64,000 nt of DNA from NCBI RefSeq assembly GCF_000421345.1, contig NZ_ATWV01000004.1, positions 186,001 through 250,000 of the forward strand. Reading direction: 5' to 3'. The DNA comes from Treponema bryantii NK4A124 (lineage in GTDB: Bacteria; Spirochaetota; Spirochaetia; Treponematales; Treponemataceae). Numbering within the stretch: position 1 is the stretch's first letter; each line of letters opens with the position of its first letter. The notes below the pieces were generated by a model. That model saw only the letters and a list, made by a program, of their open reading frames with translations. It was not told where the DNA came from and made no database searches. Both the position numbers and the translations under genes were made by a program. Positions 44,464-53,064 of this stretch are shown here, one piece after another.

Positions 44464-45456
44464 TTACTCAACCACCGCTGTATCATAGATAGATAACTGA
44501 GCGCCGTTTTTAATTACTATCTCGTAAATCATTTTCTCCAGAAGTACATCTTCCATCTGTGTACCTCCGGAACGTATTTCCATATCAGTTGAGGCAAGCA
44601 CTGCTAAGACTGCTGCAGCCTGTCCCATTGTCCAGACCTTAGCAGCAGAGCGGTACTGCTTTTGAAGCATCTGCTGAGGGATTGCCTGCTCTCCCCTTCT
44701 ATGCCAGTCCTGCAATCTTCTGAAGCAGGAAGCAAGGCCCGCAATAATCATTACAGAAGAATTTTCTTTTGACAGTCTGATTTTCTGAAGAATCTGAAGG
44801 CCCTTTTCTAAACGCACCGGCGCAGGGTCTGAAGAATTTGCAAGTTCCTTAAAAAGGCTGAAGGCATTTTCTTCGCGGTTGTGAGTAAGAACTGATTCTA
44901 CATCATCTTCCGTAATCTCATGATCTTTTGGAAAGAGAACAAAAAAACGGGAACATTCTGCAGCAAGAGACTGAGTATTATTTTCTATCAGCTCCAGAAT
45001 AAGCTTGGCCGCGCCCTGCTCTATACGATACCCGTTTTTACTGAAGTAACTTGTAACCCATGGCAGTTTTTCATTTTCGAACATTTCCCAGAACTTTTTG
45101 CGGTTTGGAGTTGGTACAAGTTTTTCGAGCTTTGAATCTACAGAGATTTCGTCTGAAACAAGGATGAGCACAGCAGAGGGCTCCGGATTTTCAAGCCAGT
45201 CTGCAATCATCTGAATTTCATCTTTTTTCTTTATAAGCTCAGCGTTACGGCAAACAACACAAACTCCATCAGAAAATAAAGTACCACTCTGAAGAATTGT
45301 CATAACCTCACTTAGAGGAGTTTCGAGAAGATAAAAGGAATGTTCATCTATTACACCAAACTGTTTTTTATGGGAAGCCTTAACTGCTTCTACAGCATCA
45401 TTACGCTTTCCAAATTCAGGGCCGGTATAAAGATAAATAGGACTGTTATTTGCCAT
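44464..45456 (-). CDS. holA: DNA polymerase III delta subunit
   Basis: 330 residues. Clamp-loader wrench subunit that opens the beta clamp. The start IYLYTGPEFGKRNDAVEAVK corresponds to the degenerate nucleotide-binding loop of HolA, with LLETPLSEVMTILQSGTLFS, CVVCRNAELIKKKDEIQMIA, then the helical collar with LFKELANSSDPAPVRLEKGL. It follows lexA by 28 bases, with a weak ribosome-binding site, suggesting low expression and coupling. Confidence 0.9.
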   Translation of the reverse strand: MANNSPIYLYTGPEFGKRNDAVEAVKASHKKQFGVIDEHSFYLLETPLSEVMTILQSGTLFSDGVCVVCRNAELIKKKDEIQMIADWLENPEPSAVLILVSDEISVDSKLEKLVPTPNRKKFWEMFENEKLPWVTSYFSKNGYRIEQGAAKLILELIENNTQSLAAECSRFFVLFPKDHEITEDDVESVLTHNREENAFSLFKELANSSDPAPVRLEKGLQILQKIRLSKENSSVMIIAGLASCFRRLQDWHRRGEQAIPQQMLQKQYRSAAKVWTMGQAAAVLAVLASTDMEIRSGGTQMEDVLLEKMIYEIVIKNGAQLSIYDTAVVE

Positions 45457-45484
45457 CTTAAGTGCTCACTGCTGCTGCAAAAAA

Positions 45485-46096
45485 TTAATATGTTCTGACG
45501 ATGTTTGAAAGAATACCTACAATACGAACGTCTGTGCAGTAAATAGCCTGGAACTGTGGATTTTCCGGCTGGAGGCGGATTCTTCCAGATTCCTTATAGT
45601 AACGCTTAAGTGTAATTGCATCATCAATAACCGCAACAATAATCTGTCCATCCTGGGCTGTAGAAGACTGCTCTACAACTGCAAGGTCACCGTCTAAAAT
45701 ACCTGCATTAATCATGCTCTGACCGCGTACACGAAGAGCAAAATAACTCTTGCCAGGACGTACAAAAGGTTCTGTAAGATTTACATAGCCATCAAGATTT
45801 TCTTCGCTCAAAAGAGGCTTGCCTGCTGCAACAGTTCCAAGAACAGGAACCTTACCGATATAAGTTTCAGGCTCTTTTTCGCGGCAGTCTGAAAGAACAC
45901 GAATTGAACGAGCCTTTTTCTGGCTCTGAGAAAGAAACCCCTTTTTCTGTAAAGCAAGAATATGATCCTGAACAGCACGAAGAGAAATACCAAAATGCTC
46001 ACTAATATCGCGGACTGTTGGAGGATAAGAGTTTTCTTCTGTGTAAGAAGAAATATAGTTTAAGACTTCTTTCTGGCGGTCTGTTATTCCTCGCAT
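45485..46096 (-). CDS. lexA: SOS repressor LexA
   Basis: 203 residues from the ATG at 46096, which has GGAGGC 5 bases upstream. The winged-helix domain has TVRDISEHFGISLRAVQDHI. The self-cleavage site is Ala91-Gly92 (TVAAGKP), with catalytic Ser127 (RGQSM) and Lys164 (ITLKR). RecA-stimulated cleavage would derepress SOS genes. Unusually, it lies between ptsH and holA. Confidence 0.96.
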   Translation of the reverse strand: MRGITDRQKEVLNYISSYTEENSYPPTVRDISEHFGISLRAVQDHILALQKKGFLSQSQKKARSIRVLSDCREKEPETYIGKVPVLGTVAAGKPLLSEENLDGYVNLTEPFVRPGKSYFALRVRGQSMINAGILDGDLAVVEQSSTAQDGQIIVAVIDDAITLKRYYKESGRIRLQPENPQFQAIYCTDVRIVGILSNIVRTY

Positions 46097-46106
46097 CAAA
46101 GCCTCC

Positions 46107-46373
46107 TTATTCTTCTTCGAATTTGCTGTTAAAGAGCTCTTCAATTACAGAAGCAGCTTCTGACTCGTCAGGGCCAATAACCTGCATTGTAAGCTGAGTA
46201 TTATAGCCGGCACCCATTGCAATTACACCCATGATTGATTTTGCGTTTACAGCAGCACCATCACGGGAAAGTGTAATTTCACTTTCAAACTTGTTTGAAG
46301 TCTGTGCAATGATTGCTGCAGGTCTTGCGTGAATTCCTGCTCTGTTCTGTACTGTTAAAATCTTCTCTATCAT
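46107..46373 (-). CDS. ptsH: Phosphocarrier protein HPr
   Basis: 88 residues from the ATG at 46373; 12 upstream in-frame codons lie against the hprK end. His15 (NRAGIHARPAA) is the PEP-dependent phosphorylation site, and Ser46 (AKSIMGV) is the regulatory site used by HPr kinase, encoded just upstream. No EI or EII gene is in the window, so a purely regulatory role is likely. Confidence 0.96.
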   Translation of the reverse strand: MIEKILTVQNRAGIHARPAAIIAQTSNKFESEITLSRDGAAVNAKSIMGVIAMGAGYNTQLTMQVIGPDESEAASVIEELFNSKFEEE

Positions 46374-46412
46374 ATCTCTTTCCTTGGCAGCCTCCCTGCC
46401 TGATTTCATATT

Positions 46413-47402
46413 TTAGTAAGAATCGTCATTTCCGTTATAAACGGTCTGCGCTTCTCCTGTTTCAATCCATTTTAATACATTCTGATTAAAATCTTTTGCC
46501 GAATTATAACCCATATTTTTGAGACGCTCGTTCATAGCGGCCGCCTCAATAATAATAGGAAGGTTTCGTCCAGGGCGAACCGGAATCTCAATAACAGGAA
46601 CCTTTACTCCAAGCAATTCCTTGTATTTTGATTCTGTACCAAGACGGTCGTAAGCCTTTGAAGAATTCCAGTCTTCCAGCTGAACAATAAGCTGAACTTC
46701 CTTCTGGTCGCGGATGGCACCTACACCATAAAGCTGGGAAATATTAATGATTCCAAGACCGCGGATTTCCATATGGTGGCTGATAACTGTGTTTGCACCA
46801 CGGCCAAGAATAATGTTTCCGTTTACACAGCGGATTTCTATAATATCATCTGCAACAAGACGGTGGCCGCGTTCTACAAGTTCAAGAGCAGTTTCTGACT
46901 TACCTACTCCGGAGTGGCCGGCCAGCAGTATACCAATACCGTAAACTTCGACAAGAACTCCATGCAGAGTCTGATGCGGTGCGAACTGATTTGCAAAAAC
47001 ACGGATTATACGGTTAGAAAACTCTGTAGATGTAAGACTGGTCTGGAGAAGAGGACAATAACTTTCTTCTGCAATACGGCGAAAATCTTCTGTAGGTTCA
47101 AGATTATAGGTAAAGATACAGCAAGGCATCTGTGAACGGAAAAAGTTACGGATTGAATCTGTATTTTTTTCTTTATGAAGCTTCTGAAGGTAGGCTGTTT
47201 CACCGCGGCCAAAAACCTGAACACGGTTAGAGGCAAATGACTCGTAAAAACCTGAAAGGGCAAGTCCCGGACGGTTTAACTCTGGTACGGTAATTGCTCT
47301 TGGCAAACCACGACGGCCCGCAATGCATTTTAAATCGAGGGCATCATGACCTGAGAGTTCGAGATCGAGCAAATCCAACACAGTGAATTTCTTATCTGCC
47401 AT
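46413..47402 (-). CDS. hprK: HPr kinase/phosphorylase
   Basis: 329 residues. Walker A at about 162-169 (GHSGVGKS), the HprK-specific ADDIIEIRCVNG and the C-terminal signature EIPVRPGRNLPIIIEAAAMN, including the K/R-rich loop. It phosphorylates and dephosphorylates Ser46 of HPr. The N-terminal domain is the usual size. Adjacent to ptsH (40 bases). No clear ribosome-binding site precedes the ATG. Confidence 0.95.
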   Translation of the reverse strand: MADKKFTVLDLLDLELSGHDALDLKCIAGRRGLPRAITVPELNRPGLALSGFYESFASNRVQVFGRGETAYLQKLHKEKNTDSIRNFFRSQMPCCIFTYNLEPTEDFRRIAEESYCPLLQTSLTSTEFSNRIIRVFANQFAPHQTLHGVLVEVYGIGILLAGHSGVGKSETALELVERGHRLVADDIIEIRCVNGNIILGRGANTVISHHMEIRGLGIINISQLYGVGAIRDQKEVQLIVQLEDWNSSKAYDRLGTESKYKELLGVKVPVIEIPVRPGRNLPIIIEAAAMNERLKNMGYNSAKDFNQNVLKWIETGEAQTVYNGNDDSY

Positions 47403-47488
47403 ACGCGTTTACTATACACAGTTTTAGATATCTTATCAATAGAAAAAGGTTTTTTACATAATATTTTTATCTTTTTCAAATTCTAAAT

Positions 47489-47517
47489 TTGTTTTTTCGC
47501 TAAACCCGTGTTACTAT
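47489..47517 (+). promoter_or_regulatory. Possible sigma-70 promoter of hpf
   Basis: TTGTTT (47489-47494), 17-bp spacer, TACTAT (47512-47517). The -35 is weak. Confidence 0.4.
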
Positions 47518-47521
47518 AAAG

Positions 47522-47611
47522 GTGATGAAGAAATGTATTTGTTGTGCATTCTCATCTGCCTGCGTATGCAGGTTTACATCACTTTTAGCCGAAGTAAAGC
47601 AAATTTACTTC
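47522..47611 (+). promoter_or_regulatory. Structured 5' leader of hpf
   Basis: GTGATG (47522-47527) can pair with CATCAC (47577-47582), enclosing CCTGC GTAT GCAGG. A separate hairpin GAAGTAAA GCAAA TTTACTTC (47591-47611) ends 4 bases before the AAGGAG site. Confidence 0.45.
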
Positions 47612-47625
47612 ACAAGGAGACAACT

Positions 47626-47913
47626 ATGACACCATCAATTACCGCAGTAGGTTTCTCACTTTCACAGAAGCAGTCTGAAATGGTTGAGTCAAAACTCAAG
47701 AGAATTGCTTATGCAGATGACCTGATTGTTGACTTGCTTATGAAAATTAAGCAGGACAAGGCTTATGTCTTCGATACTACAGTAAACTTCAAATGGGGAA
47801 CTCAGGCTCACGTAACCGGAGAAGATTTTGATTTTGGCGCAGCCCTCAACAAGATGATGGACGTGCTTGATAACAAAATCAAGAAGGAAAAAGATAAGGT
47901 TCAGAAGAAGTAA
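47626..47913 (+). CDS. hpf: Ribosome hibernation promoting factor (HPF/RaiA family)
   Basis: 95 residues from the ATG at 47626, preceded by AAGGAG; an in-frame ATG 31 codons earlier lies within the leader. SLSQKQSEMVESKLKRIA and the sheet VDLLMKIKQDKAYVFDTTVN fit the short HPF type that fills the 30S A/P sites in starved cells. The family often neighbours rpoN, which is convergent here. Confidence 0.88.
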   Translation: MTPSITAVGFSLSQKQSEMVESKLKRIAYADDLIVDLLMKIKQDKAYVFDTTVNFKWGTQAHVTGEDFDFGAALNKMMDVLDNKIKKEKDKVQKK

Positions 47914-47921
47914 AAGAACTA

Positions 47922-47983
47922 TGTCATGCTGAACTTGTTTCAGCATCTTTAGGATAGATCCCGAAACAAGTTCGGGATGACAT
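47922..47983. repeat. Two adjacent family 2 palindromes
   Basis: TGCTGAACTTGTTTCAGCA type at 47922-47948 and ATCCCGAAACAAGTTCGGGAT type at 47957-47983. They fill the gap between convergent hpf and rpoN. Confidence 0.75.
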
Positions 47984-47985
47984 TT

Positions 47986-49392
47986 TTACCGCTTATAGGA
48001 ATTTTTTAATCCCAGCTGGGCGCGATATTTTGCAACTGTTCTACGTGCAATTTTCGCGCCCTTCTTATTTAACAGCTCGCAAAGTTCCCTGTCTGAAAGA
48101 TTTTCATTACCAGGCTCAGCAAGCACTTCCTGTATTTTCTTTTTAATTCTGTCAGAAGAAATCTTTTTACTTCCATCACGATTCGAAACCCCGGATGTAA
48201 AGAAATACCAGGTCGGAAAAAGTCCCCATTCAGTCTGAATATATTTTCTTCCTTTTCTGGCAGAAGTCCGCGAAACTGTAGATTCATGAATTCCAAGATC
48301 TTCGGCAATCTCTTTTCGTGTAAGTACTTTTAAATGACCAGGGCCTTTCAGAAAAAAGTTTTTCTGGGCTCTTACAATTGCACAGCCCTGCATTATGATG
48401 GTAGACTCCCGGAACTGCAGGGAATTAATAAGCAGCTGGGCTTTGGCTACGGCAACCTTATCCATCTGAAAATCTGGTGAAATTCGAACTTCCGGTAAAG
48501 CTCCCGAAGCATATTTTATCTGAAAATGACAGTCTTCATTTCCCGAGACAATACCAAGAGAAAAGTCATCTGCTGCAGGACCTTCTTCTTTGCTTATTGT
48601 CAGCACTACATCCGGGCTGGCAGAATCTACTGCTTTTTCTGAATTGTAGCCCTGGGCCGGATGCGGATTAAGCGAAAGAATGAATTTTAATGCAGCCGAA
48701 GCAGATTTTTCTGTAAGCTCAAGAGCATCGAGTTTACTTGTGCCGGCAAAGGCTTTTTTATGCCAGGCCTCACGAAAGTTATTCAGTTTGCGGTTGATTT
48801 TTGCAGGCTCAGGCGGGTCTAGAAAATCAATATGACCATCAAGAATAAAAAGCGCAAGAGGATCCGGATTTTCAGAAAGCTGAGCTTGAATCAAAAGACT
48901 TTCTTCCGGGTTTCTACAGCAGGTACCAACAGGATCGAGTGACTGCACTATTTTTAAACAGCGTTCCAGCAGGGCTCTTTCAGCAGCCGGATTCTGCCGG
49001 GGCAAAAAAGTTTCGGGAGAAAGCATAGAACCGTAAAAGCCGTTTTTATCAAGGTTGTAAATAAGTTTTGTACAAAGCTCAATTTCTTCATCTGAAATTT
49101 TCATGGCATTCAGCTGATGAAGAAGATGAGCCTGAAGTGTTTCTCCATAATCTTCCTGATTTTCAAGAATCTGCTGAAATTTATCTGCCTCTTCCGGATT
49201 CCCAAATTTTGAATAAGAAACAGGCTCGCGAACAATTTCAAGGGCAGGATTATCACTGACAGCCCTGTAAATTTCTTCGCGCAAATCTTCATTGCCCATT
49301 GCAAGAAAATTCAAAGCGGTTATCTGAACCTGAGAAAGTTTTTGTACCTGTTTAAGTTGCTGGTGAATTTCCAGATTGAGTTTGTTAGCCAT
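47986..49392 (-). CDS. rpoN: RNA polymerase sigma-54 factor
   Basis: 468 residues. Region I is Gln/Leu-rich (IHQQLKQVQKLSQVQITALN), then the core-binding domain. The DNA-binding domain has LTRKEIAEDLGIHESTVSRT, with the HTH for -12 and the exact RpoN box ARRTVAKYR near 449-457 for -24 recognition. A matching promoter for hsp20 lies 8.7 kb away. No enhancer-binding protein gene is visible in the window. Confidence 0.96.
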   Translation of the reverse strand: MANKLNLEIHQQLKQVQKLSQVQITALNFLAMGNEDLREEIYRAVSDNPALEIVREPVSYSKFGNPEEADKFQQILENQEDYGETLQAHLLHQLNAMKISDEEIELCTKLIYNLDKNGFYGSMLSPETFLPRQNPAAERALLERCLKIVQSLDPVGTCCRNPEESLLIQAQLSENPDPLALFILDGHIDFLDPPEPAKINRKLNNFREAWHKKAFAGTSKLDALELTEKSASAALKFILSLNPHPAQGYNSEKAVDSASPDVVLTISKEEGPAADDFSLGIVSGNEDCHFQIKYASGALPEVRISPDFQMDKVAVAKAQLLINSLQFRESTIIMQGCAIVRAQKNFFLKGPGHLKVLTRKEIAEDLGIHESTVSRTSARKGRKYIQTEWGLFPTWYFFTSGVSNRDGSKKISSDRIKKKIQEVLAEPGNENLSDRELCELLNKKGAKIARRTVAKYRAQLGLKNSYKR

Positions 49393-49448
49393 AAGCTCTT
49401 ACCGCAAAATTATAGCATAAAAGCCCCGTAAACTGTATACTTGCATTT

Positions 49449-50789
49449 ATGAAAAAGATTGAAGATTTTGGAATCCGTGTACCGGAAATCCTTTTGCCAA
49501 AGAATATTGATGTTGCCAGCTGGTCTGTAATTGCCTGTGACCAGTATACCCAGGATTTAGATTACTGGAAGCGTGCTGAAGCGGCTGCCAGTGGAAAGCC
49601 TTCTACGCTGAATCTGATTCTGCCGGAAGTTTATCTTAATTCTCCGGACAAAGCTCAGCGCATTGAAAAAATAAGAAAGACCATGAAAGAATATATTGAA
49701 GGCGGTGTTTTTGATTCGCCACGTAAAAGCATGATTTATATAGAAAGAAAAACTGCTTTTGGCCGAACCCGTCGTGGTCTTGTTACTCAGATTGATCTGG
49801 AAACTTACGAATGGAAGCCATTTTCAAAGGCCAATATCCGCGCCACAGAGGCAACAATTGTAGAACGAATTCCTCCACGCATGGAGATTCGCCGTGGTGC
49901 ACCTCTTGAACTGCCCCACATCATGCTTTTGGTAAATGATAAGGATGATGTACTGATTGGCGGAACCGGTAAGGCTGTACGAGGCAAGGCTCCAATTTAC
50001 AGCGGTGAGCTGATGTGTAACGGCGGTTCTATCAGCGGCTGGGCAGTAGAAAGCGAAGCTGAAATTACAGGCGTAACAGAGGCTGTAAACAAGATAGCAG
50101 AGACTAACCGCGCCGCAGACGGTTCTACCTTCCTTTTTGCTGTAGGTGACGGAAACCATTCTCTTGCAACCGCAAAGGCTGTCTGGGATGAATATAAAGA
50201 AAAGCTTATTGCAGGCGGAGCTGACGAGGCTGCCTTAAAAGAATGCCCTGTGCGCTATGCCCTTGTTGAAATTGTAAATATTTATGATACAGGCCTTACC
50301 TTTGAGCCTATTCACAGAGTTATTTTTGATTGTGATGTTGAAGGCCTGATTAAGAGCCTGGCAGAAAAGCTTGGTGGAAGTGTAAGTGATATGGCGGGCT
50401 CTGCAGAACTTGAGGCTGCTGTAAAAGCTTCTCATGCAGATTTTGGATTTGCTTACCGCGAAGGTGGCAGCGGAGCGCAGAAATACAAGCTTTTGAAAAC
50501 CGGAATAAAAGAACTGGCTGTCGCAAGACTGCAGCCGGAAATTGATGACTTCTTAAAAGCTGCTGCCGGCACAGGCGCTGCAAAGCCAGAAATTGACTAC
50601 ATTCACGGCAGTGAAGAAACACTTAAACTTGGCGAACGCGACAATGCAGTTGGCATCTTACTTCCACCAATTGCAAAGGACAGTTTCTTTGAAACAATCA
50701 ACGGCCGCGGCCCGCTGCCACGCAAGAGCTTTAGCATGGGCGAAGCTGATGAAAAACGCTTCTACCTCGAGTGCAGGAAGTTGTTTTAG
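49449..50789 (+). CDS. DUF1015 family protein
   Basis: 446 residues, cytoplasmic. Start KKIEDFGIRVPEILLPKNID and SWSVIACDQYTQDLDYWKRA, middle FLFAVGDGNHSLATAKAVW and end NGRGPLPRKSFSMGEADEKR are the conserved blocks of the family (PF06245-like). The DGNHSLATAK segment resembles an active-site or nucleotide motif, but no biochemical role is established. It stands alone; the next hairpin belongs to the minus-strand operon. Confidence 0.85.
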   Translation: MKKIEDFGIRVPEILLPKNIDVASWSVIACDQYTQDLDYWKRAEAAASGKPSTLNLILPEVYLNSPDKAQRIEKIRKTMKEYIEGGVFDSPRKSMIYIERKTAFGRTRRGLVTQIDLETYEWKPFSKANIRATEATIVERIPPRMEIRRGAPLELPHIMLLVNDKDDVLIGGTGKAVRGKAPIYSGELMCNGGSISGWAVESEAEITGVTEAVNKIAETNRAADGSTFLFAVGDGNHSLATAKAVWDEYKEKLIAGGADEAALKECPVRYALVEIVNIYDTGLTFEPIHRVIFDCDVEGLIKSLAEKLGGSVSDMAGSAELEAAVKASHADFGFAYREGGSGAQKYKLLKTGIKELAVARLQPEIDDFLKAAAGTGAAKPEIDYIHGSEETLKLGERDNAVGILLPPIAKDSFFETINGRGPLPRKSFSMGEADEKRFYLECRKLF

Positions 50790-50801
50790 TTAAGAAAAAA
50801 A

Positions 50802-50828
50802 CTGGTTCCCTACAACATGGGGAACCAG
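50802..50828 (-). terminator. Terminator of the beta-glucan operon
   Basis: CTGGTTCCC / GGGAACCAG, 9 bp, followed on the minus strand by TTTTTTTTCTTAAC. It lies 30 bases past the stop of the last operon gene. The arms share GGTTCCC/GGGAACC with the unassigned hairpin at 37505-37541. Confidence 0.8.
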
Positions 50829-50857
50829 TGAGAAAGGAGTGTTTTTTATTTAGTTAT

Positions 50858-52228
50858 TTAATTTATATATATAGCATCAATAAAGAGACTATTTTCTTCT
50901 GCAGTTTTACCTACAACTCCTAACTGATGTAACAAAGCACCTTCTGAATATTCTACTTCAATTAACTGCCATTCATTAGAACCTGTAATTAAAGTTTCAG
51001 CATCAGGTGCTACAGGTTTAATAGATGTATTTTTTTCAGAATAACAAGAAACATAAAGTTTCTGACCTGCTGTTACCTGTACATTAAGATTAAAACAACC
51101 ACAAGCATTATCACCCTTTGTTATAATTTCATAAACTTTCTCTGTTGCTGAGAAGTTATCTGCTTTAATAACAAACTTACCACCTTCTGGGACATACCAA
51201 GGATTATTATTTGGAGTAAGAACAGAGTTTGCAGCATCATCTGCTTTAAATAATACAGTTGCTCCTTCTGGGATTTCAAATTCTGACAGAGACTCGAATG
51301 GAAGAAGTGGAAGTTTTGCAGCTTCAAATTCTACTTTTGCTTCTGAAAGCGCATAAATTGCAGCATAGATTTCTGACTGAGTAGAAGAAGAATTGTCATT
51401 TACAGCATTTGCAGTTTCTATTGCGTCAGCAAATGCTTCATAACTAGTCTGAGGATACTGACCTCCACTAGTTCCAACGATTGCATTGTCCTTAAACTCA
51501 GTAGCTGCTGTAATCAAATCTACCAAAGGAGTTCTGAAAACTTCAATTTCTGAGTCTGCCTCAAGATACCAGGATTTTACAGTAACACTTCCTGTACCAA
51601 AAAGCTGAAGAGCAATCTGTTTACTAGTTGCAGCTTTAGTAGACTCACTAATATCAACTACGTAAACAGACAAACCATCTTTTTCGATTGGTGTTACTGT
51701 AATTGATTCATCTCCAGAACCTGCAAAAAGAATAACTGCATTTGATGCTTGGAAATTAGATTCATCAACATATGCTACAACACGGTCAAATCTTGAAAAA
51801 TATCCAGCTGGAATATCACCATATGCAAGGTTTACACGAGGAGCACCCCAGTTTGTACCTGCAGTAACGGTAATAGATCCATCAGGATTGTCAGTATATC
51901 TTGAACCGTTACCCCAATCCTGAAAATACTTAAAAGCATCAATTGCTCCGTCTCGAGTTCCAACTAAATATTCCCAATACACGCCTGTATTCGGAATCGT
52001 TCTGTTAGTGTTTCCGCCAGTGCTACCGCCGTTAGAATTTCCACCGGTTGTGTTTCCACCTGTAGTTGTACCGCCGTTTGTTGTGCCGCTGTTGCTGCCT
52101 GTTTCTTCTGGACTCAATGAAACTGAAGTATCTTCTTCAGCTACAACATCTTCTACCGGTGAAGAACATCCTGCAAAAAGCAGAGATGCAGCCAGAATTG
52201 CTGTTCCTAAAAACTTAATTTTTTTCAT
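50858..52228 (-). CDS. Large surface lipoprotein with FIVAR-like and carbohydrate-binding regions
   Basis: 456 residues. The lipobox is LLFAGC (Cys at about 20), followed by a Ser/Gly/Asn/Thr linker of TTGGNTTGGNSNGGST type (residues 45-75). The central part (KDNAIVGTSGGQYPQTSYEA, AIYALSEAKVEFEAAK) matches a FIVAR helical module. The regions on either side (about 85-230 and 320-456) look like beta-sandwich carbohydrate-binding modules. It is last in the glucan operon, so surface binding of glucan is the likely role. The exact CBM family is not assignable by eye. Confidence 0.75.
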   Translation of the reverse strand: MKKIKFLGTAILAASLLFAGCSSPVEDVVAEEDTSVSLSPEETGSNSGTTNGGTTTGGNTTGGNSNGGSTGGNTNRTIPNTGVYWEYLVGTRDGAIDAFKYFQDWGNGSRYTDNPDGSITVTAGTNWGAPRVNLAYGDIPAGYFSRFDRVVAYVDESNFQASNAVILFAGSGDESITVTPIEKDGLSVYVVDISESTKAATSKQIALQLFGTGSVTVKSWYLEADSEIEVFRTPLVDLITAATEFKDNAIVGTSGGQYPQTSYEAFADAIETANAVNDNSSSTQSEIYAAIYALSEAKVEFEAAKLPLLPFESLSEFEIPEGATVLFKADDAANSVLTPNNNPWYVPEGGKFVIKADNFSATEKVYEIITKGDNACGCFNLNVQVTAGQKLYVSCYSEKNTSIKPVAPDAETLITGSNEWQLIEVEYSEGALLHQLGVVGKTAEENSLFIDAIYIN

Positions 52229-52258
52229 TTTTTTTGCTCCTGTATGTTTTTTTATTTT

Positions 52259-52891
52259 TTATTCGTTTCTTGATGGTACTGTTTCATTACCAGCTTCATC
52301 TAAGAACTTGATATTTTTGATTGAAATAATTGTTCCGAATGGATTATTATCTCCACCAATATCAAGTACACCGTAATCTCTGTTTCCAGGATTCTGCAAT
52401 GTATATGTTTTTGTTTCAAAAGTTGTAGTAAGACTTACGTTTTTAACATTCTGCTTTTCAGCATTAGCATCACTCTGAGAAACCCAAATTGTTACAGGTG
52501 AAGAAGCTTTTGCATCAAAAGTAATTGTTTTTATACCTGTCATATTAAATGTCACAGCACCTTCATCAGCGCCTACATCTGCTTTATTACAGAAACACAT
52601 ACCCCACCATTCAGAGTTTTTTACTTTAATTTCAAGACAGTCTGCAGTTGGTGTAAGAGTTGCTGTGTCAACCCAAATCTGCATATCTGCGCCCTCAAAC
52701 GTAGACCAGATTGGACTTGAAGAATTACTTCCAGAAGAATTTGAAGATTCTCCGGAAGAAGCACCTGCATCTTCACCTTCTTTTGTTGTTGCACCAAGGA
52801 GTTGTTCCTCTGTTGGCATATCGCATGCAACAACCGAAATCAGCATGGAAAGCATTCCTAATGCTGCCAAAAGTTTTAAACTTTTTTTCAT
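52259..52891 (-). CDS. Lipoprotein with a beta-sandwich carbohydrate-binding-like domain
   Basis: 210 residues. Lipobox SVVAC (Cys at about 23), then a Ser/Gly linker (SSGESSNSSGSNSSS) and one domain with GADMQIWVDTATLTPTADCL and EWWGMCFCN, typical of a CBM sandwich with aromatic binding residues. It lies 30 bases before the larger lipoprotein gene and follows the GH16 gene. Strong AGGAGG site. Confidence 0.72.
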   Translation of the reverse strand: MKKSLKLLAALGMLSMLISVVACDMPTEEQLLGATTKEGEDAGASSGESSNSSGSNSSSPIWSTFEGADMQIWVDTATLTPTADCLEIKVKNSEWWGMCFCNKADVGADEGAVTFNMTGIKTITFDAKASSPVTIWVSQSDANAEKQNVKNVSLTTTFETKTYTLQNPGNRDYGVLDIGGDNNPFGTIISIKNIKFLDEAGNETVPSRNE

Positions 52892-53032
52892 AAAAAGCCT
52901 CCTGTTTTTTTTACTCTTTCACAATTACATTCTCATATTGAAATTGTAAAATTAAAAGTCCGATAATTTTCAGAAAAGTGTTATTTTTTCTGTTTCGGAC
53001 TTTTTTTTCTGGGCTGCACAAAGTTTGTAAAA

Positions 53033-53064
53033 AATAATGTTTGTTATAACTAACAAACATTATT
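53033..53064 (-). terminator. Hairpin after the GH16 gene
   Basis: Perfect 14-bp palindrome AATAATGTTTGTTA / TAACAAACATTATT with loop TAAC, overlapping the GH16 stop and followed on the minus strand by a T-rich run. A second inverted repeat, AAAAGTCCG/CGGACTTTT (52953-53010), lies further on. Expression of the two lipoprotein genes may therefore depend on readthrough. Confidence 0.65.
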
